This document shows, in pieces, positions 11,885-23,178 of a stretch of 64,000 nucleotides of DNA. The notes beneath the pieces are model-generated. The model did no database searches. It was not told where the DNA came from and worked only from the letters and a program-made list of their open reading frames with translations. The position numbers were made by a program, and so were the translations under genes. The stretch's first letter is position 1, and each line of letters opens with the position of its first letter. The stretch lies in assembly GCA_025024175.1 (NCBI GenBank), contig QCXZ01000042.1:9937501-10001500 (forward strand), read 5' to 3'. Origin of the DNA: Rhyzopertha dominica. Taxonomy: Eukaryota; Arthropoda; Insecta; Coleoptera; Bostrichidae.

Positions 11885-13980
11885 AGGTGTTCTATTCTGC
11901 TAGATTTTCTCAAATCACCAAACATTCTCTTAATTTTGCTCAGGTACTTGTGGAGCCCAATAGAGTTACCGGCACATCAAGCACGTTAATTGATCCACTG
12001 TTTGTTACTAACGTTAATTTTTTGTCTTCATATGGAACCATTTGCGCAAATGTATTTCAGATCATAGAATGGTGTTTTGTCAACTTCAGCTTAGTGATAT
12101 TGCCTGTGAACCGAAAATAGTTCGGTATACATACTGGGGTATACTGTATTGACAGTAAAGTCACCATGATGAATAATTTTATATTGCAACTTTTTAACAA
12201 GCATGCACCTTTTGTGTCACGTCGTGTAACCAAAGCAAGGGTGCTATGGCTTACACAACATGTAAAAAATCTAATGAAGCAAAGAGAAATTGGTCTCGTT
12301 TAGAGAATGATTGGAATTCCTATAAAATAATACGCAACAGAACTGTTTCAGCTATAAGAAAGTCTAAACAGGACCTGGATTCAATTAACAATAATCAACA
12401 ATCTTATAAAACTTGGAATGCTCTAAAATCACTCTCTGTATATCAGCCTAATGTGCACTCGGTTCCTGAACATCTGGCTGACCCTGATGAAATTAATGAC
12501 TATTTTTGCAAATGTTTTCAAGATAACAATGATTTATCTAACAAATTGATTGAATATTATCAAGTTAATTATTTGAAGTACAATCTTAACTTTGATTTTG
12601 CTCTGGTGTCGGTGGATGATGTTCAGAGTGCTTTGTTTTCAAACAGATCTAAGACATCTGGAGATGACGGCATGACGGCATGTTGAGATACTGCAGTCCT
12701 CACATTGATATCTACATTATGCATATAATTAATTGTTGCATTGAGAAGTTCTATTTTCCACTTGCTTGGAAAACTGCAGTAGGATTATCGTGCCTAAAAA
12801 ATCAAACCCTGCTAGTTTACCGGACCTGCGTATTATAAGCATATTACCCATTGTCTCTAAAATTTTCAAAAAAATCTTGTATAAGTATGAATTTGCTTTT
12901 AATAATGACCTCATCGCCAATAATCAGTGTGGCTTTAGAAAGGGCTTCTCTACAGCTAGAGCTTTAACTTGTGTTGTTGATGACATTATTAGAGCAACTG
13001 ATGAGGGTCTAGCGTTTTGGTATTGTTGGTTTATTCTAAGGCTTTCGACACTATTAATCACGGATTGATGTGTGCTAAGTTAAGGTACAGTGGATTTTCT
13101 TCATCGTCAGTTTCTTTGGTGTCATCTTATCTGAGCAATAGATGTCAAAAAATATTTTCCAGTGACCGTTATTTCGATACTTCAAAAATATTAACTGGAG
13201 TTGCTCAGGGGTCTATTCTAGGCCCATTATTGTTTATTATTTATACTGCTGATATAATTAAATTTGTGAGTATGTGTAAGGTTCAAGCATATGCTGATAA
13301 CATCCAGATTTATCATCATTTCAGACTTGAGGACTGCTTAGCTTCATCTATATTTATTAATGAGGAACTCGATAGAATCAGAACTTTGTGTGAGTGCATA
13401 ACTTAAAATTAAACCCTTCTAAATCACTGGTTATGTGTTTTGGCAATAATAATGTCAGAAAATATGTATGCGATTCTATGTTTGTAACTCTAGCAGGTGT
13501 TAATGTTCCGTTTGTTGATCACGCTCGAAATTTGGGTGTCATTATAGATAGTGTACTTTGGTTTCGGGAACATGTCACAAAACTAATACAACAGGCATTC
13601 TTTGCTTTAAAATTGTTATATTCGAGTAGATATTTTTTTAAATTTCTTGCTAAGGAAACAATTATGTGAAAGTTTTGTATTATCGCATTTTAACTATTGT
13701 TGACTTTATTTATGGCCAATGAGAAAAGTCGTGTGCAGCAAGTACAGAATGCATGTTGCCGATATGTCTATGGTTTGCGTAGACGTGATCATATCACGTC
13801 GTTTATAAATAACTTAAATTGGTTGAACATGGATAATCGTAAGAAGTTTCATCTTAACTGTTTTTTTATTGCCATTCCATCTCCTACACATTTGTCAATT
13901 CATACCACAACTTTTTTAGAACCATTCCTTTTATTTAAAAAACCTATATTGGTTTTCTTTTATATTGAACCTTGATGTCT
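11885..13980 (+). pseudogene. Jockey-like non-LTR retrotransposon: endonuclease C-terminus plus reverse transcriptase, frameshifted
   Basis: Reading through frameshifts, the plus strand gives the end of an exonuclease/endonuclease/phosphatase domain (NRVTGTSSTLIDPLFVTNVN, then DHRMVFCQLQLSD near 12060), a linker (NKHAPFVSRRVTKA, then ARNWSRLENDW-type sequence to 12686), and an RT domain. The RT includes KKSNPASLPDLRIISILPI (12790-12850), QCGFRKGFSTARAL, a broken first catalytic block (YSKAFDTINHGL, with the usual leading Asp lost near 13020), GVAQGSILGPLLF and AYADNIQIYHHF (13290), where the second Asp of YADD is Asn. Thumb sequence NLKLNPSKSLVMCFG and VDHARNLGVIIDS follows, then RVQQVQNACCRYVYGLRRRD to 13800. 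At least four frame breaks make it inactive. It closely resembles the copy at 62830-63770. Confidence 0.88.
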
Positions 13981-14059
13981 GTAACCATCATTGGCGTGTA
14001 GATAGCGAATGTAAAAACCTAAGCCTCTAGCCTCGCAAGTGTTTACCGAAATTTGCATA

Positions 14060-14490
14060 AACGTCAAGCGACCACCGTCAACAAAGTCAAGAGCGCAGCG
14101 TTGCGAGACTTCCATCGAAAAAGCGCCAGCGTCAGCTCCTGAAAGCTCTCCTTATCGCGCGGCTGGCGTTTCAGCGCCGCCATGAATACATATTCATCTC
14201 GACAACGGTTTTTCTCGGCATCGATCATTCTTGGGTGAATGCGAGGCGACGGCCTAATAACGAATGAAAAACCGGAGGCTGCGAATCGGTATCGGAAGCT
14301 GCTCCTGTATGAGCTTATGCAACCGTACATAAAATATGAGGACGGGTGTGGAACTTTTTGCAGTATTGTTTCAGATATGCGCTCGTGCTTTGTTTGCATT
14401 ACGCGGATTTTCGTTCGGGACTGGCGAGGAATGCTAAAATCCGGGCGTAGTTGCCGAATTAGCAATGCATCATGCCGAAGAAACAATTCT
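14060..14490. other. GC-richer island, overlapping ORFs on both strands
   Basis: A 140-codon frame (14064-14486, minus) and a 117-codon frame (14239-14592, plus) overlap. Neither shows a recognisable domain or splice context. Overlapping long frames on both strands fit GC-rich DNA with few stop triplets better than two genes. Candidate conserved non-coding element. Confidence 0.35.
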
Positions 14491-15625
14491 AATCTTATGT
14501 TGTCTGGTGCTAATAACAGTTTGTTGGTATTTCGTGAGGTAATTTGGAATCAGTCTTGTTTTGGAAAATCTACTGCACAAACCTTTTCATAAACTACAAA
14601 AATATAGGTCATTATCCAATTTATCAAATTATTTCAATTGTGTCCAGGGTTGCAACATTGCAGTCTGGGTTTATTTGGCTAGATCAATTGTTTCTTGTTT
14701 TTTCATGCAGTTTGTTACTTCATCCACAAACATTCAAATCGACACCTTTTATGCTGGCCCTTTACCTCATCTTATTAATTAGGATACTTGAATCCCTTAA
14801 AATCTCCGATACTGTCAAGGTTTGAAAAAATGCTGAAACAGGTCAATTTTAACTTGATGAGGGATCAAATTTCATCTTGGTTTCAAAGTCATTTCTGCAT
14901 CCCTGTGGCGCCCAGAGCCACCCCTTCGAAAAGCTGAAATGACACATCATTTTAAAACTGCTTGCATTGTAAGCAGCAAAGGTGTGAGCTATGTTGTCTT
15001 CATTAGAACAGTCCGTGGACAGCTGTTTGGCTTTATTAAATCTCTTCAACTCGGCTATGGTTCCAAACCGTCACTGGTTACTACAGAAAATTTGTTTTCA
15101 ATTTGAACGAGAATGTTTCAGATTAACAATTGGTTACATTTTAATGAGCCTTAAACAATTTAGTTATTTTCAAAAAAGCCTCGTTCGAATTAATTTGAAG
15201 AAAAAGGGATCCGTTGGTAAACAATGAAAGTAACCTAAAAAATACGCAACTGAAACAATAACTTTGTAACCAGATAGAGTTTTGTACCTCTTCAAGTAAA
15301 ACTGACCTGCTTTAACATATTTTCCATAAAAATCAGAGGTTTTAAAAGCTGCAAATCTTCGTTGGTGCAACCTGTATTAATCTATATAAATATAAATAAA
15401 GAATGAGTCGCACTAGTCTGTCTGTATATGCCCACTTTTCTATGCTACCCCTAAGTTCACAGTTTCATGGTTGTAAGGATGTATAACCTACATTTCTCCA
15501 TTGTCAGTGAATTGCATTTTTAACTCCTATAAACGCGCTTTCGTGTTCTTCAACACGTAATCAATAATACAGTTATTCAAGTTGCAATAAACACGTCAAA
15601 ATTGTAAAATGCATGTCTATGCTGT
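14491..15625. other. AT-rich intronic DNA, nothing recognised
   Basis: Several short frames without domains. A run near 15385-15420 (ATATAAATATAAATAAAGAA and onward) resembles simple A/T-rich transposon ends but cannot be assigned. Confidence 0.4.
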
Positions 15626-15691
15626 GCCCATTAAGGCAGCTAGGTGGCTTTGTCATGATGTCAGTGTAATGCTGACAGATGGCATTGCCAT
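15626..15691 (+). repeat. Repeat R3, copy 1
   Basis: AAGGCAGCTAGGTGGCTTT followed by GACAGATGGCATTGCCATC matches 23179-23243 in the opposite orientation. It is a short interspersed fragment of unknown class with no coding sequence. Confidence 0.65.
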
Positions 15692-18600
15692 CCTAAATTC
15701 TTACTTACGTCAAAATTGTGTTTTTCAACATGAATGATCCAAATACAAAGCTTCTTTTTGATAATGTGATTAATAAAATGTCTTTGTTGTGGTCTTGTAG
15801 GCTAGTATTCAGGTCATATAAGTGTGAAAGTAATCACTTATGTACGCCAACTGTAGCAACGATTCCTTATTTTGTAAAAACTTCGATACCTTCCATTAAA
15901 AATATTTATTACTGTCCCCAAAAAGTCTGATGATTAGGACTTTTTCTTATAACAGTATTCTCTCTATGGTATGGAAGAACAATGAATTATTATTGGAGCT
16001 TATTTCTTCGTACATCATAGAAAGCAAGGGCGGACTTTTAATTATATTAACAATTTTTGCTGCTTCAGACAGAATATGTTTTTTAGATTATCTGGTATTT
16101 GCATCAAGCAATAGTTTATTGTCATGCTAGTAATGTAAAACTTTGATAGGCATTCATACTATGTGAGTGGGTCACAAAGTATATTTCATTATTTTTTTGC
16201 TATTTAAGGGGTCGCAACATCAAAAAAGTTGAGAAACCATGGAAGATTGTAAAATAGATGAGAGAATGCTCAGTTTGATAGTTTGTCGATCCCATCTCGC
16301 GGTGGGGAACTCAAAAAATCATATTTCGAGAAGTCATTCAATAGAAGGCGAAGGAATCCCAAGTCATCTCGAGGTGCCAGCATTCCAGTAACATCATGCA
16401 ATTGTTCTACACTCTTTTAAAGATTCTAACTGATCGCGCAAAGCTGATCTACACCAGCTAGTATCCAATAATTATTATTATTGTTGTAAACTTGCAAAAA
16501 TACAGCCTTCCGGTAATTATTCGTGATTTGCATTATTTTATTTTCAGCTTAGCGTTCCAGTCAATGGGCATGTATTATAATTATTCAGAATGTTCGATTT
16601 TGCCTGATAAATAATGTTTAATCCGAATTTATTGTGTCGAGCTCGGCAGAATGGTCAACTGCATTCAATTACAAACGAACATTTCATTAAAAATTATTTT
16701 CCTCTTTCATATATGTATAGTGAAAACAACACGAAACCTCCTATTCAGTATTTAGTGCTGTTATTACCAACTTTGTCACGCTGCTATTTTATATTGTTAT
16801 ATTCGCGTCACTTCATATCTACCATTNATCTACTCATTTCGTGCTTAGCATTTAACAAAGTTAAAAGAATTTTTTATGAGATGGTATCCCATTGTTGCGT
16901 AATATTTCCTCAACGTTATTATGTTCATATTCTTTTTAATTTTGAGTCTAATTTGACATAAGGCAATTGTCTGCTAAACTTTAGATTTCTTTAAAAAGCT
17001 ATAATGTTTTTAGCCAAAAAATAAGTTTCTATATTTCATAACTTACAGCAACTAGGAAGCCGAAACAAACGCGATTTAAATAATCCAAAATTAAATGTTA
17101 TTCTTTTATCTCATCATAGAATACAGTACGATATGAAAACGCATTATCTCTATTTTGTTATAGCGACAATAATTGGTTAAGGATTGTTGCACAAGGCTCA
17201 TTAAACCAGATTGCAGCAGTCGTACGCTTCAAGATATCAGCGCTTTCAGCATCCATGTAGTACACGTGCCTGCGTTGTAGCTGAAAAAGCCATAAATTAG
17301 TTACGATCAACAAACCTTTTATTGCCAATTGTTCACATACGTCCAGGATTTACGGCGAGCTTTACGAAGAAAATTTGCATGATACACAACATTTACATCG
17401 CATACATATTAATTTTATACGGAAAAGAGTAACGTGGATATATAAATTTGATTACAGGTTTGGAAGCTCGGAAAAACTGAGTGACCGTGGCTATCGCTTT
17501 TTAATTTGTGTTATATTAATTATTGTTATAATAACAGCAGAATGATACGAACCAAATTAGGAATACACAGGCGTTAACGTGACAAGAGCTCTAACAACCA
17601 ACAGTAGTATCGTTAGCAATCTTAGTTGGGGCAATTACAAAGTGAAGTTTAAATTGTATACACATCTAATATATATTATTTAATTGAAAAAATTATAAAT
17701 TTGTAATAAAGTGACAGATGTCAAGTGATGTCAAGAAACGAGCTTACAAACAATGAATTTTCATAAAATGTAAAATAATGAATTACATGGATACCTTTTT
17801 CAAAATGAAAATACTAAGAAAAATAGCCATAACAAGCATTATAACATTGAACAGCTAAAAAGATTAGCAACAAAATTAATAACAGACTTGTATACTCTAT
17901 TTTATGTATTTCTAAAAAATCTGTAAAATCAAAAATAAAAGCATTTGAAGAGATAGTTATAATACTATATCCCTACACTGAGAACGTCAGGTGTGAATTT
18001 GGCAAAATTTATATGAACATCTTCTGTCTACTTGTAGTACATTTTTAGATATGCTGAACATAATAATTATACTATTATTATGTTAAACATAAAATCGCAT
18101 AACTATAAAAAGGTTTTTTTCGAATTTATGGTATTTCTGCAGTAATTAGTTAGTACAAGATAATTTCAGTTCCTTTGTGTATCATATCTATTTTTTGTTT
18201 TTTATACTTGTTCTGCTTCTGGAAAACTTACTTCTTATAAGTGTGTGTTTGTGATCATGTGTACATCAACGCTTTGGATTGTTCTTCTTTGGTGTTTTTC
18301 TTGCAGCGTACTAATTATACATGAAATAAAATTAAGAAAATAAATAGAAGCTTGACTTGAAGTCATTACAAACAGCAAGGACAAGGATGTTGTTATAAAC
18401 CTTATATTCGTTATAAAAATTAGTTTTGAACATTGTCACATTACATTATCGCCGTATTCTTTATTCATATATTTCACTGAATTGTAGTTGAGCTTTTAGT
18501 CATTACGTCCAGTTGGGTACCTACATTTGGTACACATTTAGGATGTATGTTCCTGGACCATATCATAACAAATATCTAAGATAAACTTAATATCCGGTAT

Positions 18601-19455
18601 AACTCTATTGACAAGGATGCGTCTTACCTTTCGTTTTGGGGTACGTTTTATGCCTCACTTGCAGACATGCTAATCCGGGGCTCGGATTGGTTACAAGTGA
18701 AAGTAATGACAAATATGTGAAATAGACTAAACATCACATGAGCATCAAATCATACAAACTGATTTAAACAAGCGCTACGTTGCGCGTCGCCTTAGAACGA
18801 GAAAACCTTGGCTTGCTTGACCCGTTTTTTTATATAATATAAATGCCCATTATTACTTTTATAGTAATTTGCTATCCATTTGTTGGGCTTTGTGGATCTT
18901 TAGCTCTATCTTTGTAGAAATCTCTTGCTGAAGTATACCGCATCCATTAATTATCCATAAAATTATTAATTGAAAAGTAAAAAGGACGTAATGGTTACTG
19001 AAGTAAATTCGTTTATTATTTGATGAACCCAACCTGCAGCCACTTTCAAATACGCCCCTGAAAGCAAATCTGACCTTTGTTTTTTGTGTTATTTTCATTT
19101 AGTGAGTGTGTAATTTACTTTACGTGGGCCACAGCAGCCAACTATTTGCCACATGCACATGCATGTTGCATCAAANCGCGGCGGACTGGCTATTAACGAG
19201 GAATTCGCAGCCGTTGGTGCGANGATCACGTTTACATCGTATATTACAGGCGCGACGTCCTTTTAACCGAAATTGAAACGTCACACCCAATAGCACGTAA
19301 AAGCTTTCCGATTAATTATTCAGCGGACTCTTGGTCGAAGCCTTCGGATGCAATCGGCGTATATGCGCATCGTAGTTGGTAAACTGAGAAAAATGAGGAA
19401 AACTTGGCGCAACGTTATTTATTTAACGAAGGCTCGAATAGTAACGTTAAAATGA
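15692..19455. other. Long AT-rich stretch without recognisable genes
   Basis: No domain-bearing frame, RNA gene or window-internal repeat was recognised. The frame at 16614-16961 (115 codons) is AT-rich and featureless. About 19130-19420 is somewhat richer in G+C and holds two N bases. Confidence 0.45.
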
Positions 19456-19459
19456 AGCA

Positions 19460-20160
19460 GGACGTTACCGGTCCATTGCCCTTCTGAGTGTCTGCTACAA
19501 GGTACTAGAGAAATTACTCTACCAGAGAATAGGACCTATTACTGAAGACTCACTCCCGAAGGAACAAGCAGGTTTTAGGAAGAACAGAAGTTGCTGAAGT
19601 CTTTAACGCATGTTAAAGTTGGTTTCCAGAAACGATTGAAAACTGGAGTAGTGTTCATAGACTTATCGGCGGCCTATGATACTGTATGGAAAAATGAATT
19701 GATCCTCAAACTATTTAATACTCTGAAATGTGGAAAGATTATGAAGCTTTTTAAACGAATCTTGTCCCAACTTCAATTCAGATTGTGGACCTCTATGGAC
19801 AGAAGATTTCCTTCGCGCTCCTTATAACATTGAAGATGGATGGTATTCTGCTTGGTAACTTAAGAAACATGATCAATCAACAGCTTATAGACGATCCTAC
19901 AGAAAAGGTGGTAGGAACTGACCTCCCGAGAAAGTCTTATATCACTCTAAATCGTCTTCGCTCTGGTCATGGGAAATGCAACTTCTTTTCTTAATAAATG
20001 GCATCCTTCTATCAACCCTTCTTGTGAATTTGGAGACCCCCTCCAAACGATTGAACATATGGTTAGCAGATGCCCCCGTACAGCATGGCCTGGTTTTGCG
20101 TCTATCCATCGTTTTGATGAAGGTGTTGCAGATTGGCTTAAGACAATCGAGATTTAATTG
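19460..20160 (+). pseudogene. Non-LTR retrotransposon remnant: RT start fused by deletion to the C-terminal zinc-knuckle-like tail
   Basis: The plus strand reads LLSVCYKVLEKLLYQRIGPI and PKEQAGFRKNRSC (19478-19590), then TGVVFIDLSAAYDTVWKNEL (from about 19645), which includes the first catalytic Asp of a reverse transcriptase. After about 19780 it jumps to GNLRNMINQQLIDDPTEK, LPRKSYITLNRLRSGHGKC (about 19920-19980), WHPSINPSCEFGDPLQTIEH and MVSRCPRTAWPGF (to about 20095), the downstream tail of insect Jockey-type ORF2 proteins. The central RT, including YADD, is therefore deleted. Frameshifts separate the blocks. The C-x-H-x-C arrangement in the tail is still visible. Confidence 0.82.
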
Positions 20161-21480
20161 GAAATGCATACATGTATGTATCTATTCTGGATATAGCGCG
20201 CAAATGCGAGATCTCTTTTGGTTGAATAAAAACATTTTTTCTTTCAACGCTTAATGATTTTCATAAGAATATTTATAAGATGGTGCACTATTTAGCTTCT
20301 ATGCATAAATTATAAAACTGCAGTATCATTTCCTAATGGCTTCTTAGCTTCAAAATGTGGTTTACTTATACTGTCATTTAATAGAACTGCACTAAAATGC
20401 ACTTAATGCCTGTATGATGGATATGTAATTTAGCTTTTAATCGTACAAAAGGGCCTCATTATTCATCAGAAAATCGTTACTTTACAAATTTTGTACAGAT
20501 ATCATGTGTTGATAACATAAGTTATTCAGCCTTCTGTGACTCCCTAAATTGAAGAAGATACACTTCCTTGCAGATCTCTATCTTACTAGCGCAATAAAAT
20601 GCCATTGACCATTGGCATGGAGGCGTTAATTTGAGTTTTTGTCGAAATCTCAGTTAATTGTCAATTACACTGACAAAGAAACAAGAACTTTTCGGCCTAT
20701 GCCTAGGCCATACTGACAAATCGTAAAAGCTCCTAGACATGTGAAACTACCGCAAGTGTATTTTTGCCTTATTACATGAACATAAGAGAAAAGTATTGCC
20801 AATGTGCTCCTCTTTCTTTGTCAGTCAAGCTTGAGCATTTGCCTTTAATTTTCATTTAACCATATCTTCTTCTCTGTTTTATCACATACAGCATGAAATT
20901 AAGGAAAATCACGTCTAAATCTGATAAAAATTTTCTGTCAAGACATTCATTATTTTACTACTGCTTTAGATGTTTACTTCCTAACTATTTATTTCCGTAG
21001 CAGAATTTTCAAAAATAACGCACGATGCTTTATAACTGAAATCCTGGGGATGGCTTGTTACGAATGCGGAACGGGCAAACCGTCGTTTTATTTTCAACAA
21101 AAATCAGCGGAACCTTTGTTTACAAAATCTAGATAACGAAGGAGGACTTGGCGATAATCAAGCGCATTAGTATGCATGAAAGACGTGGAGACGTCGCAGC
21201 ACTGGGGAAGAGCGTTATAAAATTAGAAAGTCCAAAGTTATTAGGGCGTGCTTCCCCCAGTGTCTTGGTGGAAATTATAATCGTGCCATCAGGAGTGCTA
21301 TAGTAGCTACCGATGCCTCAATCATTGTAAACAGGTATTGACACGAACTTTAGCTTCTCAAGTAAAGCACAGTTGCCATAATCGAGACGAAACTGTTTTC
21401 CATTGAATTTTTTTTTGTTGTCATCTGTTTTGGTTTCGTAATAATAAATTTCAATAGCTCTAGAGATACCTAAAAATGTT
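20161..21480. other. AT-rich intronic DNA with a small inverted repeat
   Basis: ACTGACAAAGAAA at about 20668-20680 recurs inverted (TTTCTTTGTCAGT) at about 20813-20825, giving a 160-bp structure that could be a tiny MITE, but the arms are short. Nothing else was recognised. Confidence 0.35.
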
Positions 21481-21481
21481 T

Positions 21482-21541
21482 ATATTTATTTTAGGGTTTA
21501 TTCGACCTTAGCTGAGGTCGAATAAACCCTAAAATAAATAT
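21482..21541. repeat. 60-bp near-perfect palindrome
   Basis: Two 30-bp arms (21482-21511 and 21512-21541) are reverse complements with a single mismatch near the centre (T in the left arm where the right arm predicts C, a G-U pair in RNA). There is no spacer, and the centre reads TTAGCTGA. Such a structure can form a cruciform in DNA or a hairpin in RNA. No transposon terminus I know matches it. Confidence 0.9.
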
Positions 21542-21974
21542 CAATATTGATAACTACGACCGCTACTTCCTTTAATTTACCTAAAAATGTATAATGTTAT
21601 ATGTTGCCCGCCGCTTTGCTTGCCTATAGAAGGAGATATCAAAAATACGACTAAAAATGTTTTTAAACGAATGCTAGGTATCAAATAGGGGTGTAGTTTT
21701 TAATCAAAGGTGGTGTACACTTCAAATATTAACTAAAAGCCTAAATGTTTAAAAATTACTTCTAAAGCAACGAAAAATCCATGCTCATCCCCTTGTTACC
21801 TCCTCGTGGGAGGTGTTTCCAAAAACAGTGAAACAATACGTATAGGTATGTTTTCCTTTCTCACTAAGCGACTGAATGTAAAGCTTTATGTTTATTTACT
21901 GTTAGTAGTTTTGGTTTGAAGGCTTCCGTGGTTGTTGTCGATGACATGTTGTTTTCCGGGCTGGTTCCCACGTT

Positions 21975-22030
21975 GGTTATTAGACCTTGACGTTTCGACA
22001 CTCATGTCGGTGTCTTCCTCACAAGTAGCT
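21975..22030 (-). ncRNA. Hammerhead-ribozyme-like motif in left arm of the Penelope-like element
   Basis: On the minus strand GTGAGGA is followed by a 5-bp stem GACAC/GTGTC with an 8-base loop, then GAAAC, a short loop and GGTC. This is the layout of a type I hammerhead (CUGANGA, stem II, GAAA, short stem III, UH cleavage triplet). The first core base is G instead of C and one extra base sits before stem II, so this copy is probably inactive. Hammerheads are established in terminal repeats of Penelope-like elements. Confidence 0.4.
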
Positions 22031-22046
22031 CTGAAACTGAAGTGTC

Positions 22047-22898
22047 CTAATCCGCTCGGGTATTTATACTCGTCCGGGTCACTGACGCGTGGGCGTTGTT
22101 ACGCATGACCGGTTTCCAGATTCCAGGTAGTTCAATGCCCCAGTCTCGGTTGTAATTGTGCGGGTTCATTTGGATTTCGATGGCTTCCTTGTACAGTCTT
22201 GGCCAGAATCTCGCTTCCCTCGACAGCATTTGTGCTTCCTCGAATTTGATAATGTGGCCAGTCTCCATTCGATGTTCTGCTACAGCCGACCTATCACCTT
22301 GCCGCTCTCTGGTGTCCCTCATGTGCTCCTTGATTCTCGTGCTGATGTGCCTTCCGGTTTGGCCGATGTAAACCTTCCCACAGCTGCATGGGATGCTGTA
22401 CACACCTTGTGTTTGTAGCTCCTCAGTCGTCGAACGATATTTCGGAAAGGCGTTAGCTATCATCCATTGACGTAGGGCAGGTATGCTGCAGCGATGTGCT
22501 CCTCTGGTTCCTTCCTCCGGGGTTGCTTGTTGATAGCCTTCTCAATCTGTGCCCTAGGATATCCGTTCTTCTGTNGTGCTCTGCGTAGATGTTCTAATTC
22601 CTGTTCTAGGTGATCTGGTTCGCTGACTAGCTTCGCCCGCTGTATCAGCGTGTTGATGACTCCTTGTTTTTGGGCGGGGTGGTGGTGTGAATCTGCATGC
22701 AGGTAGCGATCCGTGTGGGTTGGCTTCCTATAGACCCGATGTCTTAGCGTGCCGTCTTGTTTCCTTGTCACCATCACATCCAGGAAGGGTAGGGCGCCAT
22801 TGGTCTCCATCTCCATCGTGAATTGTATGCCGCTATGGATACTATTTAGATGGTCCAGGAACTCCTTTATGTTCTGTTCTCCATGCGGCCAGACCGGG
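22047..22898 (-). pseudogene. Penelope-like retroelement ORF: RT C-terminus plus GIY-YIG endonuclease
   Basis: Minus-strand reading from 22898 gives VWPHGEQNIKEFLDHL, NGALPFLDVMVTRKQDG and VYRKPTHTDRYLHADSHHHP (end of the RT palm and thumb), then a helix to AAYLPYVNG. A stop and frameshift near 22462 break the frame, which resumes as QGVYSIPCSCGKVYIGQTG, RHISTRIKEHMRDTRE and AVAEHRMETGHIIKFEEA, with MNPHNYNRDWGIELPGIWKP at the end. The GIY (here GVY) and YIG strands, the catalytic Arg helix, the AEH block and the final Asn are all present, so the endonuclease itself looks intact. The catalytic RT domain upstream is lost at the inverted-repeat junction. In whole elements the pair nicks DNA and copies RNA at the target. 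Confidence 0.9.
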
Positions 22899-23004
22899 GC
22901 ATTGAACTACCTGGAATCTGGAAACCGGTCATGCGTAACAGCGCCCACGCGTCAATGATCCNGACGAGTATAAATNCCCGAGCGGACTAGGACACTTCAG
23001 TTTC

Positions 23005-23064
23005 AGAGCTACTTCTGAGGAAGACACCGACATGAGTGTCGAAACGTCAGGGTCTAATAACCGA
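23005..23064 (+). ncRNA. Hammerhead-ribozyme-like motif in right arm of the Penelope-like element
   Basis: CTGAGGA (23015-23021) matches the hammerhead CUGANGA core. Stem II is GACAC/GTGTC (23023-23027 with 23036-23040), followed directly by GAAAC (23041-23045), a six-base loop and GGTC (23051-23054), giving a two-pair stem III and a GUC-type cleavage site. One unpaired A precedes stem II and stem I pairing is weak. The fold is thus suggestive, not proven. It is the inverted partner of the motif at 21975-22030. Confidence 0.45.
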
Positions 23065-23178
23065 CGTGGGAACCATCCCGGAAAACAACATGTTAGTAGT
23101 TTGAAAATATCGCAAATCACATGCAAATTTTCATCTTCATTTCCAAATTAGTTAAATATATGTTATTATATTATTATT

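Larger units (their letters stand above)
21912..23091 (-). mobile_element. Penelope-like element copy flanked by inverted terminal copies and an 11-bp target duplication
   Basis: The same 11-bp sequence, GTTAGTAGTTT, lies at 21901-21911 and 23092-23102 and probably marks the target-site duplication. Inside, about 195 bp at 21944-22140 recurs as a reverse complement at 22899-23092, starting from ACATGTTGTTTTCCGGG. The left arm contains the last codons of the ORF plus the 3' region; the right arm is an inverted copy joined to the truncated 5' end of the ORF near 22898. Penelope-like elements are known to carry direct or inverted terminal copies, so this is a short 5'-truncated insertion of that kind. 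N bases occur at 22575, 22962 and 22977. Confidence 0.85.

Noticed and set aside
14064..14486. 140-codon minus-strand ORF as a gene
   Set aside because: It overlaps a 117-codon frame on the other strand and shows no conserved motif. Low stop density in GC-richer DNA explains both.
15385..15430. Helitron 5' end
   Set aside because: The A/T-rich start and TCTGTCTG run are suggestive, but no 3' hairpin with CTRR end and no Rep/helicase coding sequence was found.
20668..20825. 160-bp MITE
   Set aside because: The inverted arms are only about 13 bp and no target duplication or second copy was found. Mentioned only as a weak structure.
22156..22418. Plus-strand ORFs over the PLE as genes
   Set aside because: They are antisense shadows of the GIY-YIG coding region, which has clear family motifs on the minus strand.
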